A DNA stretch of 30,171 nucleotides from Silene noctiflora (GCA_009801015.1 VHZZ01004571.1:57944-88114), one strand, 5' to 3'; shown: positions 18,601 through 28,342, counted from the stretch's first letter. Numbers and translations: made by a program. Notes: generated from the sequence alone by a model not told the origin.

Positions 18601-20916
18601 TACTTACCTGCAATCCACCCTATTCCACCATGATCACACAATCAATCACCTTGATCCACCCCTGGAAATCCTGAATCACCAAAGTTCACAAGGACCAAAC
18701 CGCATATAAGTTTGGGCTGCCTCTTATCTAGTCAAGGAACTGAGAAGGCTGATGTGGAAAAATTTGCATAGCATGGTAACAATCTGGAAAAATAAAGTGG
18801 GTCGATTGGGGGACCAAAAAATGAAAATCCGTAACAAAATTTGGATACTGTTTTCACATCATATAAGTTTTACGTGCGTCCAATGAGTCTTCTACGAGAC
18901 TGTTTTCACATCACATGCGAGACCAATTAAAATCCTTTGTATTGCTAATTCAATTATGGGGTTAATGGATTCTTATCGCGTGTTAGACCATCTCAGATAA
19001 GTTTTATGTGCTGCTTTTTAGTGTAGGCTTTAAATTACTATTATATGAGCATCTAGAAAATACAGACATGCTGCCTGCATAATTAGTAGTTTAGTAAAAT
19101 GTTCAACTTCTTTTTATCCCCTTCCCTTCCTCCATACTAGTGATTTAATTTGGATAAAAGGAAAACCATTACTTAAGTTCGACAGCAAACATTTTTACCC
19201 TCCTTTTTTCTGTCTCTTCACACAAACTCCTTAATGGCCAATAAAGTCGAAGGAGTAGGAAGGGTAGAGTTTGCGGAAAGGAAGAGCGGCGAAAGAGGCG
19301 ATTCAGAGTGATTTTCGAATATGCAGTTGTGAACTATACGTATTCTCATTACAGCTCTGAGTAACTCCTTGTCTCCCTGATCCTAAAAGAAAGGCTTAGG
19401 CATGTTTGTTTGGGAATTAAGCTGAGATCTAACCTAAAATGAGAATATGTTTAGTTCTGTTTCCTAGCTACGGCTATGCACTTACTTAGGCTCTGTTCTG
19501 TTCACGATGCCAAATTCCGCGCCTCCAATTGAAAAAGGTATGTGGGGACCAAAAGCTTAAATCAGGTGGATATATGATTTGCTATAGCAAATATTTTTAA
19601 GGCAATAAATTATGCTTCTTGCTGATGTTTGAAACCAGCATCCCGACCCTGGTAAAGATTTTGAATTAGTTAGTACAAATAACTATCTTCAAAATCTCAG
19701 TTTGACAGAAAATGAAATGATATCAATGGATAGTCTGCTCATATATTTGCCTCAAAATTATGTGATTATTTGTCGAGCATGCTAATATGATGGTTCACTA
19801 AGGGAAAGAGAAGTTCAATAATTTGTATCATGTAAGTCAGGGATGAACCTAAGCTTTTGTATTAGAACTTGGTACAGAAATAGGGCTAACAAATATGTTT
19901 CAAGGGGGTGTATAAAACACTATAGTTTACGAAATGAGCATATTCGGTATGGTCATAATGGAACTAGAGCAGTTCCAATGTGGTTCGGTTTGGAGAAGGG
20001 CCGCCTACAGTAATGGGCCTCGTCTCTATGCTGTTACAAATTCGATTGTTCAAGCCTGGTATGGTAATTATAAAGGCTTCGGGCGTATTGGATAGTGATC
20101 ATGGTATGACCAATGATCAGCTCTGGTGGGAACTAATAACTATCGGGACTTAAGTTGCCGGTGGCATCTGGCCATAGGCATCTGTGACACAATTTGTCTC
20201 ATCAATGCCATCTTTACAGGAAATGGGGTTTCCAGAGGAACAAATACAAACAGCGGATGCAGTCCGAGAAATGAGCCAAGGCCACTGGGAGGGTTGCCCT
20301 CGTTCTGAGATGTATACCCCGGAAATTTTGGGTTTGATTGATAAACTTCAACCTGACTTCTCCGCTCCTTCTGGAGAGTCACTTCGGCAGGTGGAGTTCC
20401 GAATGGTCCAGTTCCTAAACGGGTCATTACTGGTTCTTCCAGAGAAGCTAAGATCCGACTTTTTTTTCTCCACGCCCAACTGATAGTGGGTTTTCACAAC
20501 AGAACTCACATATTCATGATCGAGATGGACCGTCTTACCCAGCCCCACATCTGGATCTACTTCAGAGACACCGACAACTGTCCAGAAAAAAATCTGGAAA
20601 AAGCAGGCTGCAAGTGGTAACTACTACGGGAGTCCACTACCATGAGGACGATATGTCCCCCAAGGAACCTCCTAGCTGCCGAAGCTCCGTTAGTGAAACG
20701 AATGCTCGGAGTTTCTCAAGCGGGTCAACTTGTATTGGAGTATTTACCCATTCAGTCCCAATCAAGTGTCTTTTGACAGGCATCCTCGGCTGCAGCCCTG
20801 CGATTTCACATAAACTATGTGTAGATGATTCTTCTGTGACTGTATTGCAGCATTCTTGGAGAACTGGGTGGCAGATAAAACGACTCAATGATGTCGCTCA
20901 TCTGAGGCTTCTCTAG
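15652..20916 (+). CDS. Phosphoglycerate mutase-like protein with apparent frameshift
   Basis: Exons are 15652..16242 (197 codons) and 20220..20916, separated by a 3977-bp GT-AG intron in phase 0 (...LSVCQ / EMGFPEE...). The N-terminus MGSNQS fits an N-myristoylation signal. A Glu/Asp tract (11-32) and a proline run (95-103) follow. The catalytic core starts at VYLISHGES (129-137): His134 is the expected phospho-acceptor, but the usual RHG is SHG. VYSSPLDRAKSTA (180-192), EMSQGHWEG and SGESLRQVE follow, as in histidine phosphatases. Exon 2 is one base too long: after ...LRSDFF a TGA at 20481 stops the frame. Conserved-looking sequence (PTDSGFSQQNS...) continues in the +1 frame, with the second catalytic-type His in GVFTHSVPIKCLLTG, to a TAG at 20914. 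As read, the product is 284 aa and lacks that His; with the frame kept open it would be about 428 aa. Substrate unknown. Confidence 0.82.
16285..16348 (+). mobile_element. Au-type SINE 3' end in phosphatase intron
   Basis: GGTAAGACTGCGTACATCC, a C-rich run, GGCATTGGGATAAT and a TTGTTGTT tail match the order of segments at the 3' end of Au SINEs. The 5' tRNA-like half is not seen. It lies about 45 bases inside the intron. Confidence 0.6.
16374..17004 (+). repeat. Two diverged direct copies of ~265 bp
   Basis: 16374-16640 and 16739-17004 align along their length. Both open with GTGTAGTGAATTAT and share TTCAA-CTGCATT-ATT, GATTATAATTGT, ACTTGATTA-GGAGT and, at the end, TTGTAAAAA or CTGTAAAAA. 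The offset is about 365 bases. The copies have diverged clearly, so the duplication is old. Confidence 0.75.
20460..20467 (+). other. T8 homopolymer at apparent frameshift
   Basis: Eight consecutive T follow the Asp codon (20457-20459) of phosphatase exon 2. Upstream coding is in the exon 1 frame and downstream coding is in the next frame, so the shift falls here or just after. One extra T is the simplest explanation. A sequencing or assembly error in the homopolymer is as likely as a true mutation. Confidence 0.75.
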
Positions 20917-21479
20917 TATTCTTCATGCTCAGGAGGAGCTCATGTTGTGTCACTGTATTTTGCGTGTAACTTATATCTTTTGATCCATATCGATATTTAT
21001 TTGTTTAGTTACCGAAACCCCAGAAGTAGAGGGTTGGGTTTACAGTTTACTGTCTTCAGTAATTCTTTTGATTCATAGAGTTAACAGGACTTTGTTACAC
21101 TTACAGTGAGACATATATTTTCCATATTTAATGATATCAACTGTGTGATTGACCACATCTTGTTCTTGTTGGCTGTTCTTCATCACTGATTTGATAGATA
21201 CAATAGGAACATAATGTGTTGAAGTCCTAGAAGGTGCTCCTAACTGTATCACTCAAAACTAGATTCCACCAACAGACCCGGTCCAAATGACTTGACTTGA
21301 TAACATGACTTTGAGGAGAATTGGAGTAAACAGAACAATGTGAATATGACTCGAAACTCAAATCAACTCGTAGTGGATGTGACGTATGTTGTCCTAATTG
21401 AGATTATTCGAATTGATCTGAACGAGTAATTTGAATTCATAACTTGACTTTTCTAACATAACAAATGACAAAGAGCTTA

Positions 21480-21830
21480 TGGCGTTAATTGGTAAATAAC
21501 ACGAAATTAGTAGATTCCGGCTTAAATAGTAGATTGACGAATCAATCTACTAATTTCATGTGTTTGGTTAATGGCATATTCAATAGCATATTGGTCGGAA
21601 CCTATTGTTTATGAATATGCTGATAATAACATCATATTGTAATAACATATTCATTTTATAAATGAAAATGGTAGATTTGTCACGTAATCTGCTAATTACC
21701 GAACACGTTTCTTAATTCTGCTAATTTAATTTGACGGTCAAACCTGGTACTAAAATTTACCAACCGTATTCTGCTAACATTATCCGCTATCGTAAATCTG
21801 ATTTTGCTTGTTTGTCAAACAAGGCCTATA
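21480..21830. repeat. Palindromic MITE-like cluster
   Basis: TAGTAGATTGA (21527-21537) and TCAATCTACTA (21542-21552) form an 11-bp perfect stem with a 4-base loop. An outer pair, AAATTAGTAGATT (21504-21516) and AATCTACTAATTT (21544-21556), overlaps it. Inverted GTGTTTGGTTAAT and ATTACCGAACAC words frame the next ~130 bases. The block closes with TTGTTTGTCAAACAAGGCC. Nested MITEs are likely, but boundaries and family are not settled. Confidence 0.5.
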
Positions 21831-23127
21831 TGACACGACTCATGTCCGATTGTCCTAACTTGTCAGAGTTGCCGCCCTTGATTAAAAGAACCAAACCAGA
21901 AATGACTTAATCTAACTAGCCAAAAAGCTCACAAATAATTCACCTAAAAATTCCAAAATGAAACACTGTTATATTTTTCAATTGTCTAAAAGTTAACACT
22001 GTTAATTTTGTAACAAGGTAGCATAGGTCACCCTAACCACAACCAAATCAAGTGACCACCCTAAAAATACAGACAACCAGATTTAAACCCCTACCTCACT
22101 AGTAGCAAATGCCTTTATAGAGACACTTCATTGTCCTTTCACACATGGTGTTTGTGCTAACTGTACCCACCTGAGTAAGAAACAACAAAAATGGTGGTCA
22201 GTGGTCACTAATATCCCAAATATCAATCACAAGTCGCAACTAAATTGCCTTTTCAAAACCATGTTACGCAAACTAAATGAAAAGTATTCGAAACAGGTAC
22301 AATTGTACAAGTCACTTTTTTAAACTCGTTTAATTTATGAAAAACTGTCATAATTTTCAGCACCACAACTCACATCTTATCGAGTCATGAGATGATATAA
22401 GTATGATTGGAAAATATAATTAAATGAGATCAATTTCATGACATTACCATCTTAAGTGTGACTAACTAGTGATAATATTTTGTTATGTCGTAAATTTGTA
22501 TTCAAATTGCATGAGATAAACCATGCGTATACCATAATTAAATAAGAAAATAAATGACAACGAATCTAAAAAAATTCGAGGTTCGGCCACCAAATTTTTT
22601 GCAAAAGCCTCAATAATTTTTGCATGGTAAGAATAAAGGGGGACCAAAGAGAAAAAATAGCAAAGACAAAAATTTAGGCAGAAAGAGACGGGTGATTATA
22701 CATAGACAATGTCTGATGATTTTGTAAGCTTCTAATACGCGTGTTGATTGTGCCCTGAAATTCAAATATCACTAAAAAGACCAAACCTTGGATTTTTTAC
22801 CGCACAAATTCTTGTTCGAGACGATAATATCAACAGATTAAATAAAATAGATAAAGCAAAAGCAGAATGTTTAGCGACTAGCAAAATCATCCTCTAACCA
22901 GGTGAGATCCTATATTGCATGCTTTAATCTTAGGACCGATATGTCCGTTTTAAGAGAAACTAATTGTCGTAACTCGTAACTATAGTTACCACTATATGTC
23001 AGTAATTATTTATAAATTTGGGGACCTCTTTTTTTATTTTTATTTTGTTCAATTCTTTTCTTTCTATTTATCATGTTATATCATAATATCAATGGTCATT
23101 ATTCACCCACCAATTCTTACTCTTATC

Positions 23128-23139
23128 TTTATATATTTC
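23128..23139 (+). promoter_or_regulatory. Putative TATA box of EPFL9
   Basis: TTTATATATTTC lies about 90-100 bases upstream of the EPFL9 start codon, in a suitable place for a core promoter with a leader of ~60-70 bases. The surroundings are AT-rich, so this is only a candidate. Confidence 0.45.
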
Positions 23140-23227
23140 ATGTACTCAAACTTTCTAATCTTTTTCACATAAAATTTACACAAAAAATAGTTAGAAATTA
23201 ATAATTTGAAGGTGAATTATTCAATCA

Positions 23228-24588
23228 ATGGCATATTATCTCAAGGTTTTACTACTAATGACGGTCTTAATCACAACACTGCTCTTAAACTCAGGTCACT
23301 TTTTTTTATTTTTTGCTTACATTTCCCTACATTATACGGCATATATTTATATTTGTTATTATTCCCTTTATCTCTTCTTTGTGTGTTCTTTTTTGGGGGG
23401 CAGTGTTTCTTTTTTCAACCAGGTCATAGGCGGGTTTTTTTGAGACATTTTTTGAGACGTTTTTAGGGGAAGTTCTTTATGTTTTTCATGTCAAGTTCAT
23501 TCTTTTTTCAATATAAGGATAATAGTGTAGACCGTTCGAGCAGGTTATAGGCGGGATTTTTTGAGGCATTTTTTTAAGACGGTTATAGAGGAAGTTCTTT
23601 CTGTTTTTCATGTCAGAGAAGCTCTGTTATGCTTTTAGTGAGTTTACACAAAAAACTATGAAGGCTCTGGAAAACCAGTAGGAGTACTACTGTACTAGTA
23701 CTTTATTCCTAGTACTACAATTTTGTTAGTAAAAGTATACATTAGTTTAATATTTTAGTTGGGTGTTGTGTTTTTGTCATTCTGAATTCAGCAGACCTCT
23801 TTCTTCTCTGTCCAATTAATTAACTTTCGCTAATATTTGTGTAAAACGGTGTTATATTATGGTAAACACCGTAAACTGACAAAATTATCCTTCAAAAGTA
23901 AGGTTATAAGTAACTTTTACCGTCTCTTTATGTCGTGGTTTTACATTGTAAAACCGTTTTACACCAGACTTTTAATGTTAACTTTGAGGTTATTGTTTCT
24001 TAAATCCTTTTGACATCGAACTATTATAGATGCCTTTTTCGGGATTAACGAAAGCAACGACGATAATGGCATGCCATTACGCTTTGCTTTGCTATGTTTG
24101 CAATTCACTACCATTAATTTACATTTGGGTACTTGGTAGTTGGTACATTATGTAATTACAGGTTCGAATGCCTCTCCCCTTATGTACTAATCTACTAGCT
24201 ATCACGGGGTGCACACATTGCATATTGCTAAAGATGTTCTTTGAAAATGCAGTACATGTCGCAGCGTACCCTGAATCAAGCGACACTCAAATTTCGACAC
24301 CCAAGCTAAACTCACCCTCTCGGAAAACAAAATTCCAGGTAGAAAAGCAAATTTATTAATGTTTTTTTTTCTTGTTTTTGTTCTTATTGTATTATCATCT
24401 AATGCAAAATTTTGTTATATGAATATGATACATAGGGGAGAAGAATGCTAATAGGATCAACAGCGCCAAATTGCACTTATAATGAGTGCAGAGGATGCAG
24501 ATTCAGGTGTCGCGCTGAGCAGATTCCCGTTGATGGTAACGACCCCATCAACAGCGCTTATCGCTACAAATGTGTGTGTCATCGCTGA
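23228..24588 (+). CDS. EPFL9: STOMAGEN / EPFL9 secreted stomatal peptide precursor
   Basis: The join is 23228..23294, 24253..24338, 24436..24588, giving 101 aa, close to the 102 aa of the Arabidopsis protein. Both introns are GT-AG and the frame holds across them. Exon 1 encodes a hydrophobic signal peptide (MAYYLKVLLLMTVLITTLLL). Exon 2 completes it (VHVAAYP) and adds a variable pro-region. Exon 3 holds GRRML and the mature 45-residue peptide that begins IGSTAPNCTYNECRGC and ends YRYKCVCHR. It has the six cysteines of the stomagen fold. In Arabidopsis the peptide is made in mesophyll, is exported, and competes with EPF1/EPF2 at the ERECTA/TMM receptors to promote stomata. The dibasic RR just before the mature peptide suits precursor processing. 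The exon 1 donor (GTCACT) is weak. An Asn before the first Cys makes an NCT sequon. Confidence 0.95.
23420..23613 (+). repeat. ~75-bp direct duplication in EPFL9 intron 1
   Basis: 23420-23493 and 23541-23613 are similar copies offset by 121 bases. Both have AGGT-ATAGGCGGG, a TTTTTTGAG-CATTTTTT run, GGAAGTTCTTT-TGTTTTTC and ATGTCA. Several substitutions separate them. The repeated segment has no coding potential. Confidence 0.8.
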
Positions 24589-25323
24589 TGTCACTATTCA
24601 GCGAGCTTTGTGGGGTCCACTCCTACTTTGATTGCATAATATACACGCGCCACATACATGACCCCGTTCAGCGAAGTTATGCAAGGAGTAGGATGGTGCC
24701 CCATGTTTAGTACTTACGATGTTATCAGTATAATTTAGGTCCGAGTTTTTTTGTTCTTGTAAGTTTTGACTGATTTCTAAGACCTTGTAATTGTAGTTTC
24801 TTTGAACATGTTATTGGCTTTGTTTTTTGAAGGGAAAAATGTTCTATTTTCTGTTTCATAAATTCAATGTAATGTAAAAGCAGTGATACACATCACAAAG
24901 GAAAACGAGTTTGTACCATTCTGTAGTACTGAAATTTTCTATCACGCTGATATATACTCCGTAAGCATAGGGATATTTAAACTTAGTAGAAAAACTCGAT
25001 AGTTCTAACAAATAATAAGGGCATCAAATTATCTTGGTCGAAGTTCGTGTTTGCAGAGATGGCGGATAGACAATGTAATTTGGATTGGTATGGTAAGATT
25101 GCAGGCCTTGGGCAAAATGGATAGACCAGAAGCTATTCAAGTATTTGGCGACATTGTAAATAGAGTATGCTTTGAAACGAATCCTTGGACACCAAATGTG
25201 GGATGCTTCTTATATGAAACGATCTTAAATGTGAGACCAATCCAATAGCCACGAAAAAATGAAAAGTAAACAAATACCATATGAAACTGATAACCTTTTC
25301 TGCTACTGCTACTGCTAGCTAGC
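24589..25323. other. Convergent 3' flanks of EPFL9 and NAB-like genes
   Basis: The EPFL9 3' UTR probably fills the first ~300 bases. Then comes an isolated coding-like fragment on the plus strand (25051-25248), followed by the short 3' flank of the minus-strand NAB-like gene. Confidence 0.6.
25051..25248 (+). pseudogene. Unidentified coding-like fragment
   Basis: An open frame without ATG, preceded by GTTTGCAG, reads QRWRIDNVIWIGMVRLQALG... and later FGDIVNRVCFETNPWTPNVG, then stops soon after. The composition looks like real protein, with a varied set of residues and three Trp in a short stretch. I do not recognise the family. The TTTGCAG just before it resembles a splice acceptor, so this could be the last exon of a lost gene or a captured gene fragment. 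No matching upstream exon was found between it and EPFL9. Confidence 0.35.
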
Positions 25324-26543
25324 TTAAGAAGTGCATTTGAAAATCTTGTCGCGAAACACTGTACTCCGGCTAGGAGAACTAGCTCCTACAATGTTGCGTT
25401 CATAGTAGCTCAGTTGACGCTGCAACGTCTCCTTCTCAGACACCAATCTCTTCACCTGATCTCGAAGCTCCAAAATCAATTCTCTCTTCTCCGAGTTCCT
25501 TCTAATCAATTCCATCTGTATGCTTGTATTTTCTTCAACAAGCTTCGAGTATTCAAACATTGTACTCAAGAACCCTTTCCCCGCCTCAATCCTACTTTCA
25601 CCTTCCAGTGCCACCTCCCTCGACATTGTTTTCAGATTATCAAATTCAGTAGAAGTAACACCTTCAGATTGAGATTCACTCTCCGCGTCTTCTACAGTTG
25701 TTTTCAGATGATCAAGTAGTTCACTAGTAACATCTTCAGATTCACTCTCCGCGTCTTCAACAGTTGATTCAGGATGAGAATCATCCCAACTTTGCGAAAC
25801 ATACTTCTGTTTCGAGCTCTTCAAGGTATTTTCTGAAATACTAGTAGATTTCAAGTACTCGTAATTATGTGCTAAAGAGCAGTAAGATATGCATAGATCC
25901 TTAACTATTTCTGTGATCGCTTCATTTCGTTTCTCGTAAGATACATCTTTGTCTTCAATTAGATTCACAATGTCCTTCATTTTGTCATGTACACCTATGA
26001 AAATTAGGTAAAAACAGGTGAGATTTTGGTCCTCAGGGAAAAAAAGTTTTTACGATGGCCTAGTGCACCGGCCACTAAAATAGGGGGGAGGGGGTGGGAG
26101 GGTCTTACACGATAGCCTATTGCACCGGCCACAAGGCGACCGTCACATACTCCTTTAAGTCCGTATCATTTATTCATAACTCAAATATATAACATGTTAC
26201 GTTAAAGCACTAGAAAAAAAACAATAATTATAATTATACGTACGTCTCATATAAGAATTTATGTCCTGTCAGGCCACCACTAATGACATTCTAAGAATTC
26301 AAAAAAGATTCAAGCTAAACGAATAATTACTCCATTCATGCGTGTCTTATATGGTCAAGGTGTACAATGACACGGGGTACACGTGAAAAGTTCATCTAGA
26401 GGGAGGGGGATTTCAACCCTTGACCTATTGACTACCATTTACATTTCTCTGGTTCTAGACTAAAACATGTTCGATAAAAAAAGATACGTTTGAGATATGA
26501 TAACGTTACCTGAGATGGTGGTCTGAAGCCAGTGAGATTCCAT
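25324..26543 (-). CDS. NAB-domain-related (NETWORKED/KIP1-like) coiled-coil protein
   Basis: The coding sequence is complement(join(25324..25994,26510..26543)), 234 aa. A 34-base first exon (MESHWLQTTIS) joins by a GT-AG intron in phase 1. The first ~58 residues (SHWLQTTISGVHDKMKDIV and later EKRNEAITEIVKDLCISYCSLAHNYEYLK) line up with the second half of the NAB actin-binding domain of NET3-type proteins: WLQ-TL, K-M--LIE, KR-E----V---Y--L---Y. The WWW start of the domain is missing. An acidic Ser/Glu middle with two similar TVEDAESES segments follows, then a heptad-rich coiled coil (about 145-210) and a short basic tail. NETWORKED proteins link actin to membranes; whether this one can bind actin is unclear. 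CACCATGG is a strong start context and an in-frame stop lies just upstream. A KIP1-like or general coiled-coil label is the alternative. Confidence 0.55.
26052..26132. repeat. Two 24-bp direct repeats in NAB-like gene intron
   Basis: ACGATGGCCTAGTGCACCGG (from 26052) and ACGATAGCCTATTGCACCGG (from 26109) head two 24-bp copies with two mismatches, offset by 57 bases. A G-rich run lies between them. The origin is unknown. Confidence 0.85.
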
Positions 26544-26632
26544 GGTGAACAATGGATGAATATGTCAAACGAATGTTGAAATTACAATAGGTAACGTCTA
26601 CTATTCAATTGCAATTGACCATTATTTCGTCA

Positions 26633-26648
26633 TTTATATATATATAAA
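26633..26648 (-). promoter_or_regulatory. Putative TATA box of NAB-like gene
   Basis: TTTATATATATATAAA lies about 90-105 bases upstream of the minus-strand start codon at 26543, in a good position for a TATA box. It is nearly palindromic. Confidence 0.5.
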
Positions 26649-27056
26649 TAGGTGATTTACGAAGTTGAATTCTAGTAGTTTAAGGCCTTTAATTGCGCTA
26701 ATTTTCCGAAGTTGCTCCACTCTGATTGGCTATTTGGTTAAAATGAGTAGATACCGTTTGGGCGTTTGGCTTCTTTCACATTAATGACAGTCAATTTGAT
26801 AGCTTATTGGATACAGAGTAATTGCTAAAACCAGCAATTGCTTAATTTTATGAGAATTTTGAAAATCCCTTGTTCGGTAACTTTTAGGATTATGATTTTT
26901 AGTGCTTGGATAATATAATGGGCCTAATATAATGGGTACCGGACTACCGTCACGTCTTTTTTCTTTTTTTGGTACATTAAAGTTTATGTTTAAGGGTTGC
27001 TTCTTTGAGGACTTAAGTAATGTTTACAAAGCGCCTATCAACAAGGCTAGAAAAAT

Positions 27057-27187
27057 ACCCATGAACAGTTAGATCAACTGGCAAGGAGCAGCAGTGTTGA
27101 AACTCATGAGAGAGGGCTTTACCGCCCTAGTGGTCCTACCCGGCTCGAATCCGGATTAAACCGGATGGTTTACCCAAAAAAAAAAAA
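27057..27187 (+). mobile_element. Intact tRNA-derived SINE with 14-bp target duplication
   Basis: The 131-bp element has a tRNA-like head with an A-box-like TAGATCAACTGGCAAGG and a B box GGCTCGAATCC, and ends in a poly(A) run. It is bracketed by perfect copies of AAGGCTAGAAAAAT at 27043-27056 and 27188-27201, the target-site duplication expected from LINE-driven insertion. The perfect repeats suggest a fairly recent insertion. The SINE family is not identified. Confidence 0.88.
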
Positions 27188-28106
27188 AAGGCTAGAAAAA
27201 TGAACTCTTTATTATTGGGGCCAACCCTTATTGGTACCGCCAACTCTTTTCAAACGCCTTTTTTTTGCCTTCATAACAATTTCTTTTTTTGAGTACAAAC
27301 CTTCGTAAAGATTTCATACGCGGGTCATGTAGTTCAATTTTGAATGGTTTAATTATTTGGTTTTATTTAAATGGATTTTCGTTTTTATCACATTTTGATT
27401 TAATTCGATTGTAATTGTGTAAATTGTCTCAAGAGTTTTGAACTATTTGGGATCAATACATGTTAGGGTGCAAATAAAGTCCCACTATAGGTGCCCAGCT
27501 ACCATAATAGCATGACTGCATGAACACTTTTGGTATGAAGCCTCGAGACTTGGCTCAAAGTGAACAATACCGTATTATTCGGCCCAACAAAAAGTATCAA
27601 CGCTTCCGCACAATACTAATTTGTGGAGAAAAAGAGGGTAATTGTGAAGAAAAAGGAGGGTAATTTAATGGGGACGTTTGACTAAAGGTGATAGAAAAGA
27701 ATTTTTGACAAAAAAGAGGGTAATTTTTTGTGCATATTTACTGTTTTGTAGAGCGATATTTGTAAGATGTTTTAGTTGTTCACTTGTCCCTATATTGTGA
27801 TTTGACTGTGTGAGATTCTCATTGATGTTAAAACCTATGCCTTTTAGCCTTAACATCTGCTTAAATGTTTTCTGCAAACGTGCAATATACGAAAATTTTG
27901 CAATAGATTGTGCAAACAAAGAATAATTTCCCATTGATACAATACTTTTCATATATTGCACCGTCTTAAGGTTTAATAATCCGTCTTAAGCAAGAATTTG
28001 TGAATCTTGTAACAAATAGTATGTGTGGAAAATGATGATTATATGATGTTGTAGTGTTGTTACATAATACATAGCCTGTGGATGCCTCTGTGGCAGGTCT
28101 TGCTAG

Positions 28107-28241
28107 TTAAAATACTACTCTGACCTCGTTGTGCCAGAGAATGCTCCAAAGTACAAGACCCTCGTTTACCTTGCTGGGTTAGCATTAGATAAAGTGATTG
28201 CTGATGCTGCCCTTCGCCCTTCGATTCTTCGAGGCAGTTGA
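28107..28241 (+). pseudogene. Short coding-like fragment, unidentified
   Basis: A 44-codon frame contains DLVVPENAPKYKTLVYLAGL, then ALDKVIADAALRPSIL, then a stop. Just upstream, in another frame, VDASVAGLAS can be read before a stop. This looks like a decayed gene fragment with a frame change. I do not recognise the parent family and no further exons are apparent. Confidence 0.25.
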
Positions 28242-28342
28242 GGTCAGGGTGTAAACACAGACGGGTTTTGCTAGAGGCATGGGTGATGGATTTCCTATGT
28301 TCGTTAAGCCTGGTGCAAACACAGCCAGGTTTTGGCAGTTGA

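Larger units (their letters stand above)
16243..20219 (+). other. 4-kb intron of the phosphatase gene
   Basis: This intron runs from GTAATA to TTTACAG. It holds a SINE-like segment just after the donor, an internal duplication of about 265 bp and generic AT-rich sequence. Open frames of 70-96 codons inside (for example 17694-17915 and 18115-18405) have no family resemblance and no supporting splice sites that I could justify. Confidence 0.7.
20917..23227. other. Spacer between phosphatase and EPFL9 genes
   Basis: The first ~250 bases are the likely 3' UTR of the phosphatase gene. The middle is AT-rich with a palindromic, MITE-like cluster at 21480-21830. The last several hundred bases are the EPFL9 promoter. 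No gene is supported. Confidence 0.65.

Noticed and set aside
27070-27160. Possible functional tRNA gene
   Set aside because: Pol III boxes are present but the poly(A) tail and 14-bp flanking duplication show that it is a SINE.
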